This document shows, one piece after another, positions 14,266-21,523 of a DNA stretch of 21,647 nucleotides (positions are counted from its first letter, which is position 1; each line of letters opens with the position of its first letter). The stretch spans positions 1,495 through 23,141 of the forward strand of contig PMJE01000647.1 of assembly GCA_003157315.1 (NCBI GenBank). Direction: 5' to 3'. This DNA comes from Myxococcales bacterium (GTDB taxonomy: Bacteria; Myxococcota; Polyangia; Fen-1088). A model generated the notes under the pieces. It had not been told where the DNA came from, made no database searches, and saw nothing but the letters and a program-made list of their open reading frames with translations. The translations under genes and the position numbers were made by a program.

Positions 14266-15267
14266 ATGAGCTCTGCGCGCAAGATCGGAGTGCTTCTCGG
14301 TGGACTTTCGGCAGAACGGGATGCTTCCGTCCGGGCCGGCGAGGCCGTCATGGCAGCCCTGCGCAAAGCGGGCCATGACGTCCACGCACTGTTTGTCGAT
14401 CGTCACATCGACATGGTTTTGCGTCAGTCGGGGATAGACGTGGCCTTTCTCGCCGTGCGTGGCCGGTACGGCGCTGATGGCTGCCTGCAGGGGCTGCTGG
14501 AGATGCTGGCGATCCCCTACACCGGCTCGGGCGTGCTCGCCTGTGGCCTGTCCATGAACCGCGCCAAGAGCAAGGACATCTTGCGGCTGCACAATCTGCC
14601 GACCGCGCCCGCCTACCTGATTCGTTCCTCACAACAGGACAGCATCAGCGCGGTTCACGGCGCGTTTGGCTTTCCCGTGGTCGTGCGACCTGTGGGCGCC
14701 ACGCTGCTTTTCGGGGGCACCCTGGTGCGCGACGAGCTGGAGTTGGAAAGCGCGCTTGAAGACGCGTTTTCTGTGGACGACGAGGTCCTGGTCGAGCGGC
14801 TCTTGCCGGGCAGACCAGTCTGCGTGCCGGTTCTTGACGGACAGGCTCTGGGCGCCGTGGAGGTGTCCCGAACCGGATCTTGGACCACACCGCATGCGGC
14901 CGGCACGGGCAGGCCGCCCGCATGTGTTGCCGCTCGCCTGTCGCCCGCTCGCGAGGCGTCGGTCTTGCGCCTGGCGACCCAGGCTTGCGAGGCCCTGGGC
15001 TGCGAAGGCCCGACCTGCGTGGAGATGGTGCTGAGCGAGCGGCTCAACGAAATCATCGTGGACGTAGATTCCGCGCCGCTGCTCCTGCCCGAAGCCCCCC
15101 TGCCCCGCATGGCGCACGAAGCTGGCCTCGGCTTCGACGATTTGGTGGAAGAGATCTTGGCCGGCGCGCGCCTGCGTGCCCACGGCATAAGGCGCAATCG
15201 GCGCACGCTGCGTAGCCCGTTCGAGGGTCCGGACCGCCGGGCGGATTCGGCACTGGCTGCTCATTGA
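14266..15267 (+). CDS. D-Ala-D-Ala ligase homologue with altered catalytic residues
   Basis: This 333-residue protein aligns with Ddl end to end: LLGGLSAERDASVRAG (10-25), IPYTGSG (83-89), SMNRAKSKDILRLHNLPTAP, and the closing AHEAGLGFDDLVEEIL. Key positions differ. HGxxGEDG is RGRYGADG (65-72), the ATP-binding Lys is Arg141 in VVVRPVG, the GSSxGV loop is ATLLFGG, and the metal-binding ExN is DVD (266-268) in VDVDSAP. It is therefore probably inactive as a ligase, or acts on something else. The ATG at 14266 fits the family N-terminus, although GAGG lies only one base ahead. It diverges from the HARE-HTH gene across 108 bases and is followed after 70 bases by the AsmA-GT51 gene. The frame is intact, so it is not an obvious pseudogene. 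Confidence 0.8.
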   Translation: MSSARKIGVLLGGLSAERDASVRAGEAVMAALRKAGHDVHALFVDRHIDMVLRQSGIDVAFLAVRGRYGADGCLQGLLEMLAIPYTGSGVLACGLSMNRAKSKDILRLHNLPTAPAYLIRSSQQDSISAVHGAFGFPVVVRPVGATLLFGGTLVRDELELESALEDAFSVDDEVLVERLLPGRPVCVPVLDGQALGAVEVSRTGSWTTPHAAGTGRPPACVAARLSPAREASVLRLATQACEALGCEGPTCVEMVLSERLNEIIVDVDSAPLLLPEAPLPRMAHEAGLGFDDLVEEILAGARLRAHGIRRNRRTLRSPFEGPDRRADSALAAH

Positions 15268-15337
15268 TCGTCCGCCCCAGGAAGCGAAGAAGGCGTGCGA
15301 GCCGACACGACAGAGCGCCGGCCCTGCGGTACCATGG

Positions 15338-17413
15338 TTGCGCTTGCGCCCTACCGCCCGCCGTTTCGTTCTGCTTGGGACCGTAGCCCTGGCTACCTTG
15401 GTCCTGGTGCCAGTTGGCATCGCGCTGTGGAACAAGGGATTGGTGCCGTGGTTCTGCCTGCGCTTGGAACACGCGATCGGGCGTCACGTGCGGGTGCAAA
15501 GTCTCGGAATAGGCGGGTTGCGCACCCTGGTCGCGCATGGTGTGGAGGTTTTCGGGGCGCCCCCGTTTGACTCAGAGCCGATGCTCCGTGCCGAACGCAT
15601 CGTCGTGCGTCTGGGCGGCCCCGACCGCGGATTCTGGGATCCTGCCGAAGTGACGGCGGATGGTCTTGACGTCGAGTACCTGCGCACGGCAACCGCCGAC
15701 AACTTCTCCGGCCGGCCCTCGGCGGCAGCCCCATCTCCCAACTCGGGCAGTCGCCGACCGGCCCACGAGGTGGCGCTTTCAGTCCGCAGGGCGCGAGTAC
15801 ATGGCGCGGTGGTCTTGCCGGGCGGATTGCGGGTCGCTTTTCGCACGCCCGATGCCAGCTTCCAACGCTCACCGCAAGGCAATAAATCGGCGCTGCTGCG
15901 GGATCTTGTGCTTGAGGTGGGTGCCACCGCGACCCTTCATTTGCCTGAGGTCGCGCTAGCGAGCGTGCGCGGCATGCCGGTGACTGCGACCGGTCGGCGA
16001 GCCAGCCTGGTGATTCCCGGCGGGGGCGTTCTCGCCCAAGGCGCCACGGTCGAGGCACGCATCGCCGGCCAAGGGGTGTCCCTCGACCTACGCACGGACG
16101 ACTCAGACGCCGCCTCTGCCGGCCTGCACATCTCCTGCCGGATCGCGGGTGACGTGGTCGATCTGCAGCTGGAGGCACACGACCTGTCCCTGCGTGCGCT
16201 CGACGTCATCGCGGAACCGCGCGGGCTGGGATTGAATGAAGCGCGTGCTGACCTCCACGTGTTGGCGTCTCTCGACATGGAGCGCATGGGCGTGGCCTTC
16301 CAGATCGATAGCCAGCTGCGTGGGCTGCAAGTGCACCATCCCGCGGTCGACCGGGCGCCCTGGAACGACGTCGGCGGAGAGCTTCACGCGAGCGGCCAGG
16401 GGACGATCGCGACCGGCCGGGTGGAAATCGAAGCAGCAGAGATACGCGCGTTCGGCGCAAAGCTGAACCTCAAGGGCTGGGCCGAGCTGCTGGGAACGCC
16501 CCGGGGTGAGATCACCGTCAGCACGCCGCCCGGGGCACCCTTGCCTTGTGCCGCCTTGCTCGCAGCACAAGCGCAGCCCGTCCGCCAGGCGCTGGAGGGG
16601 TTAGTCCTCGGCGGCAAGCTGGGGGTCTCGGTCGCGTTTGCTTTCGATGCCGCGGCCTGGGAAACCCTGGCACTCGACGTCCGGGTGAATCCGCGCTGCA
16701 CCGTCAAGAGTGAACCGCAGGTACTGGCCAGCTTGACCCCGGCCCTGTTGCAGAAGACGCCAACCGGACCCTTGGCGCCTCGCCTCCCTCTCGGCAAGTA
16801 CCACCCAGATTTTGCCCCGCTGGCCGAGATGCCCAGGCACTTGCCGGCAGCCTTTCTCACCTCGGAAGATAGCCGGTTCTTCTCCCACGATGGTTTCGAC
16901 ATCGAGACGATTCGCCATGCTTTGGTGCAGGATCTCGAGACCGGCAGCTTCGGCCGCGGGGCGAGCACCATCACCCAGCAACTGGCCAAGAATCTGTTTC
17001 TGACGCCCCACCGAACTTTGGCTCGAAAGCTGGAGGAAACCGTGCTGACGTGGCGTTTGCACAACCTCCTCGGCAAAGAACGGATCCTTGAGCTTTACTT
17101 GAATGTGATCGACCTGGGCCCGGGAATTCGCGGTGTGCGCCAAGCCGCGCGCGCCTACTTCGGCAAGGAACTTCACCAGCTCCGGCCCATCGATTCCGCC
17201 TACTTGGCGACACTAGCGCCCAACCCGCACGTGCTGGCGCGACGTTTTCGTGATGGCCATGTGGACGACGGCTGGCTGCAGAGACTTCATGATCTGCTTG
17301 CCATGATGAGGCGCAGTGGCCGTCTCACGGCTGCGGATTTTGCCGAGGCCCGCGCAAGCAAGCCGGCGCTGCGCAGAATTGACAAGGAGTTCACCGCGCG
17401 ACCTGGGTTGTAG
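15338..17413 (+). CDS. AsmA-like / GT51 peptidoglycan transglycosylase fusion
   Basis: This 691-residue inner-membrane protein has a membrane segment at 10-31 and a periplasmic region of about 450 residues with the beta-rich, Gly/Val-rich look of AsmA-type proteins (RVQSLGIGGLRTL, LRAERIVVRLGG). A C-terminal GT51 domain spans about 495-655. GT51 motifs are complete: EDSRFFSHDGFD with catalytic Glu510, GRGASTITQQLAKNLFL (539-555), ARKLEETVL, and KERILELYLNVIDLGPG. It should polymerise lipid II glycan strands. There is no transpeptidase domain, so it is monofunctional like MtgA but with a large extra module. The start is TTG at 15338; the nearby ATG at 15334 is in another frame and would lose the membrane segment. 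Confidence 0.88.
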   Translation: MRLRPTARRFVLLGTVALATLVLVPVGIALWNKGLVPWFCLRLEHAIGRHVRVQSLGIGGLRTLVAHGVEVFGAPPFDSEPMLRAERIVVRLGGPDRGFWDPAEVTADGLDVEYLRTATADNFSGRPSAAAPSPNSGSRRPAHEVALSVRRARVHGAVVLPGGLRVAFRTPDASFQRSPQGNKSALLRDLVLEVGATATLHLPEVALASVRGMPVTATGRRASLVIPGGGVLAQGATVEARIAGQGVSLDLRTDDSDAASAGLHISCRIAGDVVDLQLEAHDLSLRALDVIAEPRGLGLNEARADLHVLASLDMERMGVAFQIDSQLRGLQVHHPAVDRAPWNDVGGELHASGQGTIATGRVEIEAAEIRAFGAKLNLKGWAELLGTPRGEITVSTPPGAPLPCAALLAAQAQPVRQALEGLVLGGKLGVSVAFAFDAAAWETLALDVRVNPRCTVKSEPQVLASLTPALLQKTPTGPLAPRLPLGKYHPDFAPLAEMPRHLPAAFLTSEDSRFFSHDGFDIETIRHALVQDLETGSFGRGASTITQQLAKNLFLTPHRTLARKLEETVLTWRLHNLLGKERILELYLNVIDLGPGIRGVRQAARAYFGKELHQLRPIDSAYLATLAPNPHVLARRFRDGHVDDGWLQRLHDLLAMMRRSGRLTAADFAEARASKPALRRIDKEFTARPGL

Positions 17414-17429
17414 TGCTACCCTTTTGGGC

Positions 17430-17981
17430 ATGACCAAGTTGCGAAGTGTCGCCCTGGGCCTTCTCGCCCTGCTGGTGCCATCGTCGGCGATGGCCTCGCT
17501 GATCCAAGCCATGGATCTTGCTGGGTTGACCGCCCGGGCGGATCGCATCGTTGTTGCTCAGGTCGTATCGACTAGCAGCGATTGGGATTCCTCCGGCCGA
17601 AACATCCACACCCGCATCGAGATCCAGATCGAGGAAATCTGGAAGGGGTCGCTGGCTGTCGGCCAACGCATGGTCATCGTTCAGCCGGGTGGCAGCGTGG
17701 GCAATATTGAAATGCTCGTGCACGGCATGCCAAGCTTTGTGCCCGGCGAGAAGGCGGTACTCTTTCTCGCCGGCCAGGGTGCGCCTCGCGTAGTGGGGAT
17801 GAGCCAGGGCAAACGCACTCTGCGTTGGGAAGGCACGAGCAAGAGTTGGGTGGCCGACTCGGCGGAGTTTTCGGCGGTGGTGCGCCGGGATTCCCAAGGG
17901 CGCTTGCAGCCGGCGACGCCAGAACCTGCTTTGGGGTTGGATGAGCTTCGCCAGCGTGTGCGGGCGCTGGTCAGACCGTAG
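17430..17981 (+). CDS. Exported protein of unknown function, next to the metalloprotease
   Basis: This 183-residue product starts at the ATG at 17430, directly with a signal peptide (MTKLRSVALGLLALLVPSSA, cleavage after AMA at about 22). The mature part contains no Cys and reads as a beta-rich domain: ADRIVVAQVVSTSSDW, IQIEEIWKGSLAVGQ, VIVQPGGSVGN, VPGEKAVLFLA. I recognise a recurring pattern of exported proteins with a 'V..VW.KG...G' core and GE.xVLFL strand but cannot name a family. It starts 16 bases after the transglycosylase gene and ends 18 bases before the metalloprotease gene. It is probably cotranscribed with the protease and may be its partner; that is inference. Confidence 0.7.
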   Translation: MTKLRSVALGLLALLVPSSAMASLIQAMDLAGLTARADRIVVAQVVSTSSDWDSSGRNIHTRIEIQIEEIWKGSLAVGQRMVIVQPGGSVGNIEMLVHGMPSFVPGEKAVLFLAGQGAPRVVGMSQGKRTLRWEGTSKSWVADSAEFSAVVRRDSQGRLQPATPEPALGLDELRQRVRALVRP

Positions 17982-17999
17982 GAACGCGGAACACTTCCC

Positions 18000-18965
18000 A
18001 TGAGAAGCCGAACCAATCTGGTCGCGACTGTCGTTGTGGCGGGCTTCGCAACCTTGCCCATGCCTGCCGCGGCCTACGTCCGCACGGTGACCGAGGCGGG
18101 CGCGCCAACGGCATGGGACAACGCGAACGTGACCATGGAGTTTTCCCTGGGCTCCTCTCCGCCCGTATTGTCCGCTGGGGGATTTCTCGATGCAGCTCAG
18201 CAAGCGGGCGCAGCCTGGAGCGATGCTTCGCTCGATGGGGTCGATCGCTGCAGCAGCATGAACCTCACGGTGGAATCCGTTTCCGATGTCGCCGGCCCGG
18301 TGGGCATGGACTACCACAATCGCTTGATCTTCCGCCAAGGCGGCTGGTGCCGCGATCCCCTACCCGCGGATGGCGCTTGCTACGACCCAAGTGCCTTGGC
18401 CTTGACTACCGTCTTCCAGCTCAGGGACAGCGGCCATATTCTGGACGCCGATTTGGAAGTGAATGCCACTGACTTCACCTGGGGCGATTTCGTGGGCTCT
18501 CCCGAGCTGTTTGCCTACGACACCCAGGACTTCCAAGGCGCGATTACCCATGAGTTCGGGCATGTGATCGGACTGGACCACACCTGCTTCTCCCCAGGTG
18601 AGACCTTTGGGGACGGCACGCTCAAGCCGAGGCCGGTCGACAACAAAGGAAACCCCGTGCCTGATTGCAGCGAAGGCAGCCTGCTGCCCCCCACCATCAC
18701 GGATGCCACCATGTACGTCTCGGTTGACTCGCCCCGCGCAGAAGTTGATCTGCGCAGCTTGTCGCCTGATGATGTGCAAGGCGCGTGCGACATCTATCCC
18801 GTCGGAGGAGGTGGCTGCTCCTGCACGGCGGAACCAGGCCATGGATTTAGCGCCAGCCTGCTGGTGCTGCTCGCGATGGCAGCGCTGCTCCTCCGTCGGC
18901 GCCAGCGGCGCGGGACGCAAGCCGGAACTCCACCGGCTCCGGGTGCCCCAGGGCGCGCACGATAG
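18000..18965 (+). CDS. Matrixin-type metalloprotease with MYXO-CTERM-like sorting tail
   Basis: This 321-residue protein has a signal peptide (cleavage near 25, AAA-Y). Its zinc-binding metzincin motif HEFGHVIGLDH (184-194) supplies three His ligands and the catalytic Glu185, as in M10/matrixin-like proteases. Cys pairs at 84/117/127 and 196/223 suggest disulfides. The C-terminus carries GGCSC (271-275), a hydrophobic segment (about 284-298) and RRRQRR (299-304), matching the MYXO-CTERM plan, which is processed by myxosortases for surface anchoring or release. A 17-residue Pro/Gly/Ala tail after the Arg cluster is unusual, and it lies in a 119-base overlap with the opposite-strand gene. ATG at 18000 gives the signal peptide directly. 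Substrate unknown. Confidence 0.88.
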   Translation: MRSRTNLVATVVVAGFATLPMPAAAYVRTVTEAGAPTAWDNANVTMEFSLGSSPPVLSAGGFLDAAQQAGAAWSDASLDGVDRCSSMNLTVESVSDVAGPVGMDYHNRLIFRQGGWCRDPLPADGACYDPSALALTTVFQLRDSGHILDADLEVNATDFTWGDFVGSPELFAYDTQDFQGAITHEFGHVIGLDHTCFSPGETFGDGTLKPRPVDNKGNPVPDCSEGSLLPPTITDATMYVSVDSPRAEVDLRSLSPDDVQGACDIYPVGGGGCSCTAEPGHGFSASLLVLLAMAALLLRRRQRRGTQAGTPPAPGAPGRAR

Positions 18966-20436
18966 GGATGACCTGAGGCGCATGGTCTTTGGCCTTCGCG
19001 GCTAGGGCATATTCGCCCACTGGCACGCGGATGGAGAACTGGCCTTGCGGGTCGGATGTGACCCGGACCGGCGGGCGAGCCGGCTTCCTGGCAGCGCGCG
19101 CTTCCACCTGAGCGCCTTGCACGACCTGCCCGTCCTGATCTAGGACGCGGCCCGAAAGCAAGACCCCGGTTGGCACGACGAGATCGCCCAGATCTCGGGC
19201 ATCGCCCGGCGCAAGCAGCAGTGGCTCCTGTTGCAAAGGCAGCTTGTCAGCCGCTGACACCTCAAGGCGCGAGCGTCCCGGAGCCAATCCCCTCACCTCG
19301 AAGTGTCCCTGCGCATCGGAAAGTGCCGTGCGAATGCTCCCCTGGCGCGCCACTGAGCCGGCAGGCAGCTCCGCTGCCTCGGCCGCCGTGGGCAAGGCAC
19401 CGGGCAGGACGATCATCCGGTCCTGACCGCTGACCAGTCCGACCACGGACACCGGCACTGCACCCATTGGCGAGCCATCCTCGTCGAGCACACGACCCGA
19501 GACGAGTGCCGCCCGCGCAAGTCTGAGGGTCGTGGGGACCGTGCTGCCGGCGCCAAGCAGAAGCTCTGGCGCGTCCAGTAGAACGTAGCCTTCGAGTCGG
19601 GCGACAACCTGGTAGCGACCTGGGCGCACCGGCCCGACGGTGAACTTGCCCTCTTGGTCCGACTGGCAGGTCACGGGCAAGTCGTCGGACGGCATGGTCA
19701 ACACATCCACCGTGGTCCCGTGAAGGTTGTGGCCCATATCGTCGCTCACCCGACCTGCAACAAAGGCGCCTGACCCCAGGAGCAGCCGCACCGGCGGCAA
19801 ATGCCGTGTGTCTTCCTCGATCACCTGACCTGCCGTCGCTGACACCAGCCTGCCATGCGCGGCGCGGATGGAAAACCGGCCCAGACCCAAACCCGCGAAG
19901 CTGAAGACACCATGCGGGTCGGCCACCGTCTCTCGCGACCAGCGCAGGCTCGGCCCGCCCAGTACCACATTCGCTCCGGGTTCGGGGCTGCTCGGAGTTC
20001 TGAGCACAATTCCGCTCAGACTACGCCCCTCACCTTCAAGCGCCAGGACGAGTGATTCGGCGTCTGGCACGGTTCGGTCGATTTCCAGCGTGCCAAAGCC
20101 GGCTGCCTCGGCAAGCAGTGTCCATGCCCCTGGCCGAAGGCGAGCCAGCAGGAAGCGCCCCTCGGAATTCGAGCGCGCTTGCACCACCGAACCAGCGCGC
20201 TTGTCCTTGGGCCAAGCGATGACCAAGGCATCCGGCAGGGGCACGCCCCCGCTGTCCTGCACCACGCCGGCCAGGTCGACAGGTGGGAGCACCTTCGTTT
20301 CGTGTCCAGCATCCACTGCCGCAGCGCGTTTTGGCGAGGATCTTCGACAAGCCAGTCCGTGGCCAGCCACGAGGGTGAGTTCCGCCGCAACCAAGATGGC
20401 GGAAATCACTTGTCTGTGAGTGCTTGCGAAGGGCAT
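18847..20436 (-). CDS. Lipoprotein with repeated carboxypeptidase-regulatory-like domains
   Basis: This 529-residue protein has a signal-like N-terminus ending GHGLACRR, with Cys30 as likely lipid anchor. It then carries about five beta-sandwich repeats of the carboxypeptidase regulatory-like type, each with the pattern SGRVLDxDGxPxxGAxV...TxxDxxGxFxxxxLxPGxYxLxxxAxG. Clear starts are near 55, 137, 227, 313 and 428. Such domains are prealbumin-like adhesion or binding modules rather than enzymes. The ATG at 20436 lies 36 bases from the divergent rpmB start. The C-terminal 40 codons overlap the metalloprotease gene on the other strand. It is probably located in the outer membrane or periplasm; the ligand is unknown. 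Confidence 0.8.
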   Translation of the reverse strand: MPFASTHRQVISAILVAAELTLVAGHGLACRRSSPKRAAAVDAGHETKVLPPVDLAGVVQDSGGVPLPDALVIAWPKDKRAGSVVQARSNSEGRFLLARLRPGAWTLLAEAAGFGTLEIDRTVPDAESLVLALEGEGRSLSGIVLRTPSSPEPGANVVLGGPSLRWSRETVADPHGVFSFAGLGLGRFSIRAAHGRLVSATAGQVIEEDTRHLPPVRLLLGSGAFVAGRVSDDMGHNLHGTTVDVLTMPSDDLPVTCQSDQEGKFTVGPVRPGRYQVVARLEGYVLLDAPELLLGAGSTVPTTLRLARAALVSGRVLDEDGSPMGAVPVSVVGLVSGQDRMIVLPGALPTAAEAAELPAGSVARQGSIRTALSDAQGHFEVRGLAPGRSRLEVSAADKLPLQQEPLLLAPGDARDLGDLVVPTGVLLSGRVLDQDGQVVQGAQVEARAARKPARPPVRVTSDPQGQFSIRVPVGEYALAAKAKDHAPQVIPIVRALGHPEPVEFRLASRAAGADGGAALPSRAAPAGWR

Positions 20437-20472
20437 CAGTCGGTGCTAATGGTACGCCCTCCCGGAGAACTC

Positions 20473-20664
20473 ATGTCTGCGCAGTGTGCAATTTGCGGCA
20501 AACAAAGGAAAGTGGCCAACAACGTTAGCCACTCGAACATTAGAACCAAGAGCCAGCAACGGCCGAATCTGCAGAACGTGCATATCACGGTCGGCGGCTC
20601 GCGAAAACGGGTGCGCGTCTGCACTCGCTGCATTCGCTCTGGTTTCGTGGCGAAGGCCCCATAG
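20473..20664 (+). CDS. rpmB: 50S ribosomal protein L28, Cys-containing form
   Basis: L28 is a small protein of the large ribosomal subunit. The 63-residue product starts at the ATG at 20473, preceded by GGAG about seven bases upstream. It shows the family features CAICGK (5-10), NNVSHSN (16-22), RPNLQNVHI, and VRVCTRCIRSG (47-57). Two CxxC pairs indicate the zinc-binding variant of L28, whereas forms lacking the Cys residues are known in other bacteria. It is divergent from the lipoprotein gene, with 36 bases between them, so its promoter must lie partly inside that gene. It converges on ridA, with 27 bases between the stops. Confidence 0.96.
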   Translation: MSAQCAICGKQRKVANNVSHSNIRTKSQQRPNLQNVHITVGGSRKRVRVCTRCIRSGFVAKAP

Positions 20665-20691
20665 CCTCTCGGTTCGACGCCGCATTAGACG

Positions 20692-21084
20692 TCAGGCTGC
20701 AACGGCCACAGCATCGATTTCGACCTGCGCTCCCTTGGGCAGGGCTGCGACCTGCACCGTGGCACGGGCGGGCGGCGCATCTCCGAAGTAGGTCGCGTAG
20801 GCTTCGTTCACGGCAGCGAAATTCCTTAGGTCGGTTAGATATATGGTCGTCTTGACCACGGCGTCCAGGGACGCGCCGCCAGCCTTGAGCACAGCGGCCA
20901 GGTTCTGCATCACTCGGTGGGTTTCTTGTCTCACGTCGCCGTCGCCCACCAGCTCGCCGGTTTGTGGGTCGAGCGGGATTTGGCCCGAGCAGTAGATGGA
21001 ACGAGCGCCTTGCACGACCACGGCCTGGGAGTAGGGGCCAATCGCGCGCGGAGCAGCCGAAGTGGCGACAGCATCACGAATCAT
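20692..21084 (-). CDS. ridA: RidA family enamine/imine deaminase
   Basis: RidA (YjgF) hydrolyses reactive 2-aminoacrylate and related imines released by PLP enzymes such as threonine dehydratase. The product is 130 residues from the ATG at 21084, preceded closely by AGGA. The frame is open further upstream, to 21228, but that part is unlike the family and would overlap the divergent gene. Motifs: GPYSQAVVV (16-24), SGQIPLDP (33-40), Arg107 in PPARATVQVAALP, and Glu122 in VEIDAVAV, the residues that position the substrate and water. Length and residues match an active deaminase. It diverges from the dciA-like gene across 89 bases that contain an inverted repeat. Confidence 0.94.
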   Translation of the reverse strand: MIRDAVATSAAPRAIGPYSQAVVVQGARSIYCSGQIPLDPQTGELVGDGDVRQETHRVMQNLAAVLKAGGASLDAVVKTTIYLTDLRNFAAVNEAYATYFGDAPPARATVQVAALPKGAQVEIDAVAVAA

Positions 21085-21107
21085 TTCCTGATGATAGCAA
21101 GGGGCGT

Positions 21108-21156
21108 CGCCAGGGCACGTTTTCGCGGATGTCATGTTGCCAAGCGAGCCCTGGCG
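21108..21156. repeat. Perfect 9-bp inverted repeat between ridA and the dciA-like gene
   Basis: CGCCAGGGC (21108-21116) and GCCCTGGCG (21148-21156) are exact complements 31 bases apart, in the middle of the 89-base divergent region. The right arm lies 17 bases before the GTG of the dciA-like gene and the left arm 23 bases before the ridA start. It could be a pair of protein-binding half-sites or a cruciform/RNA stem; neither is demonstrated. Confidence 0.4.
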
Positions 21157-21173
21157 GCAGTACCGTTCCCAGC

Positions 21174-21518
21174 GTGAAATCAGCAACGAGGCCGCGGCGC
21201 CGGAATGCCGAACCCGAGACTGCGGCATCCCTGATGTCTGCCGTGGTGGCGAGCATCGGCGGCGAGCATCGGGCCCGCGAGCAGCGCATCTTCGCCGCCT
21301 ATGAGCAAGCGGTGGGAGGCCCCTTGCGCCAGCACACCAAGGCTGAGCGTCTGCACGAAGGCACGCTCTTCGTGCGCGTGTCGAGCTCCGCGCTGGCCCA
21401 CCAGATCACCCTGCTCAAGCGTGAGATCCTGGAACGCATGCAGCCGCTGGTGGATCCTGGGAGCGTGACCGACCTTCGTACCCGCGTGGGTCCGCTGGAT
21501 GCGTCGTCCATGCGTTGA
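21174..21518 (+). CDS. dciA: DciA/DUF721-like putative replicative helicase loader
   Basis: The product is 114 residues from the GTG at 21174. It follows the DUF721 pattern: an N-terminal helix (AASLMSAVVASIGG), FAAYEQAVGGPLRQHTKAERLHEGTLFVRVSSSALAHQ with the typical W/Y.x.VG and GtL.V.V.S..wa motifs, then a helix (ITLLKREILERMQ). DciA-type proteins load the replicative helicase DnaB in bacteria lacking DnaC or DnaI. A later in-frame ATG (about 21234) would remove the basic N-terminus (KSATRPRRR). No clear ribosome binding site precedes the GTG. The domain sits at the N-terminal end, as in short DciA forms, and nothing follows it. Confidence 0.75.
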   Translation: MKSATRPRRRNAEPETAASLMSAVVASIGGEHRAREQRIFAAYEQAVGGPLRQHTKAERLHEGTLFVRVSSSALAHQITLLKREILERMQPLVDPGSVTDLRTRVGPLDASSMR

Positions 21519-21523
21519 CAGGC

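Noticed and set aside
14158..14592. N-terminal extension of the HARE-HTH protein.
   Set aside because: It would run through the divergent promoter gap and into the Ddl-like gene; the HARE domain begins right at the ATG at 14157.
17405..17425. GGGT/ACCC hairpin followed by TTTT after the transglycosylase gene, as a terminator.
   Set aside because: The stem is only four pairs with a nine-base loop, and the next gene starts five bases later, which suggests an operon.
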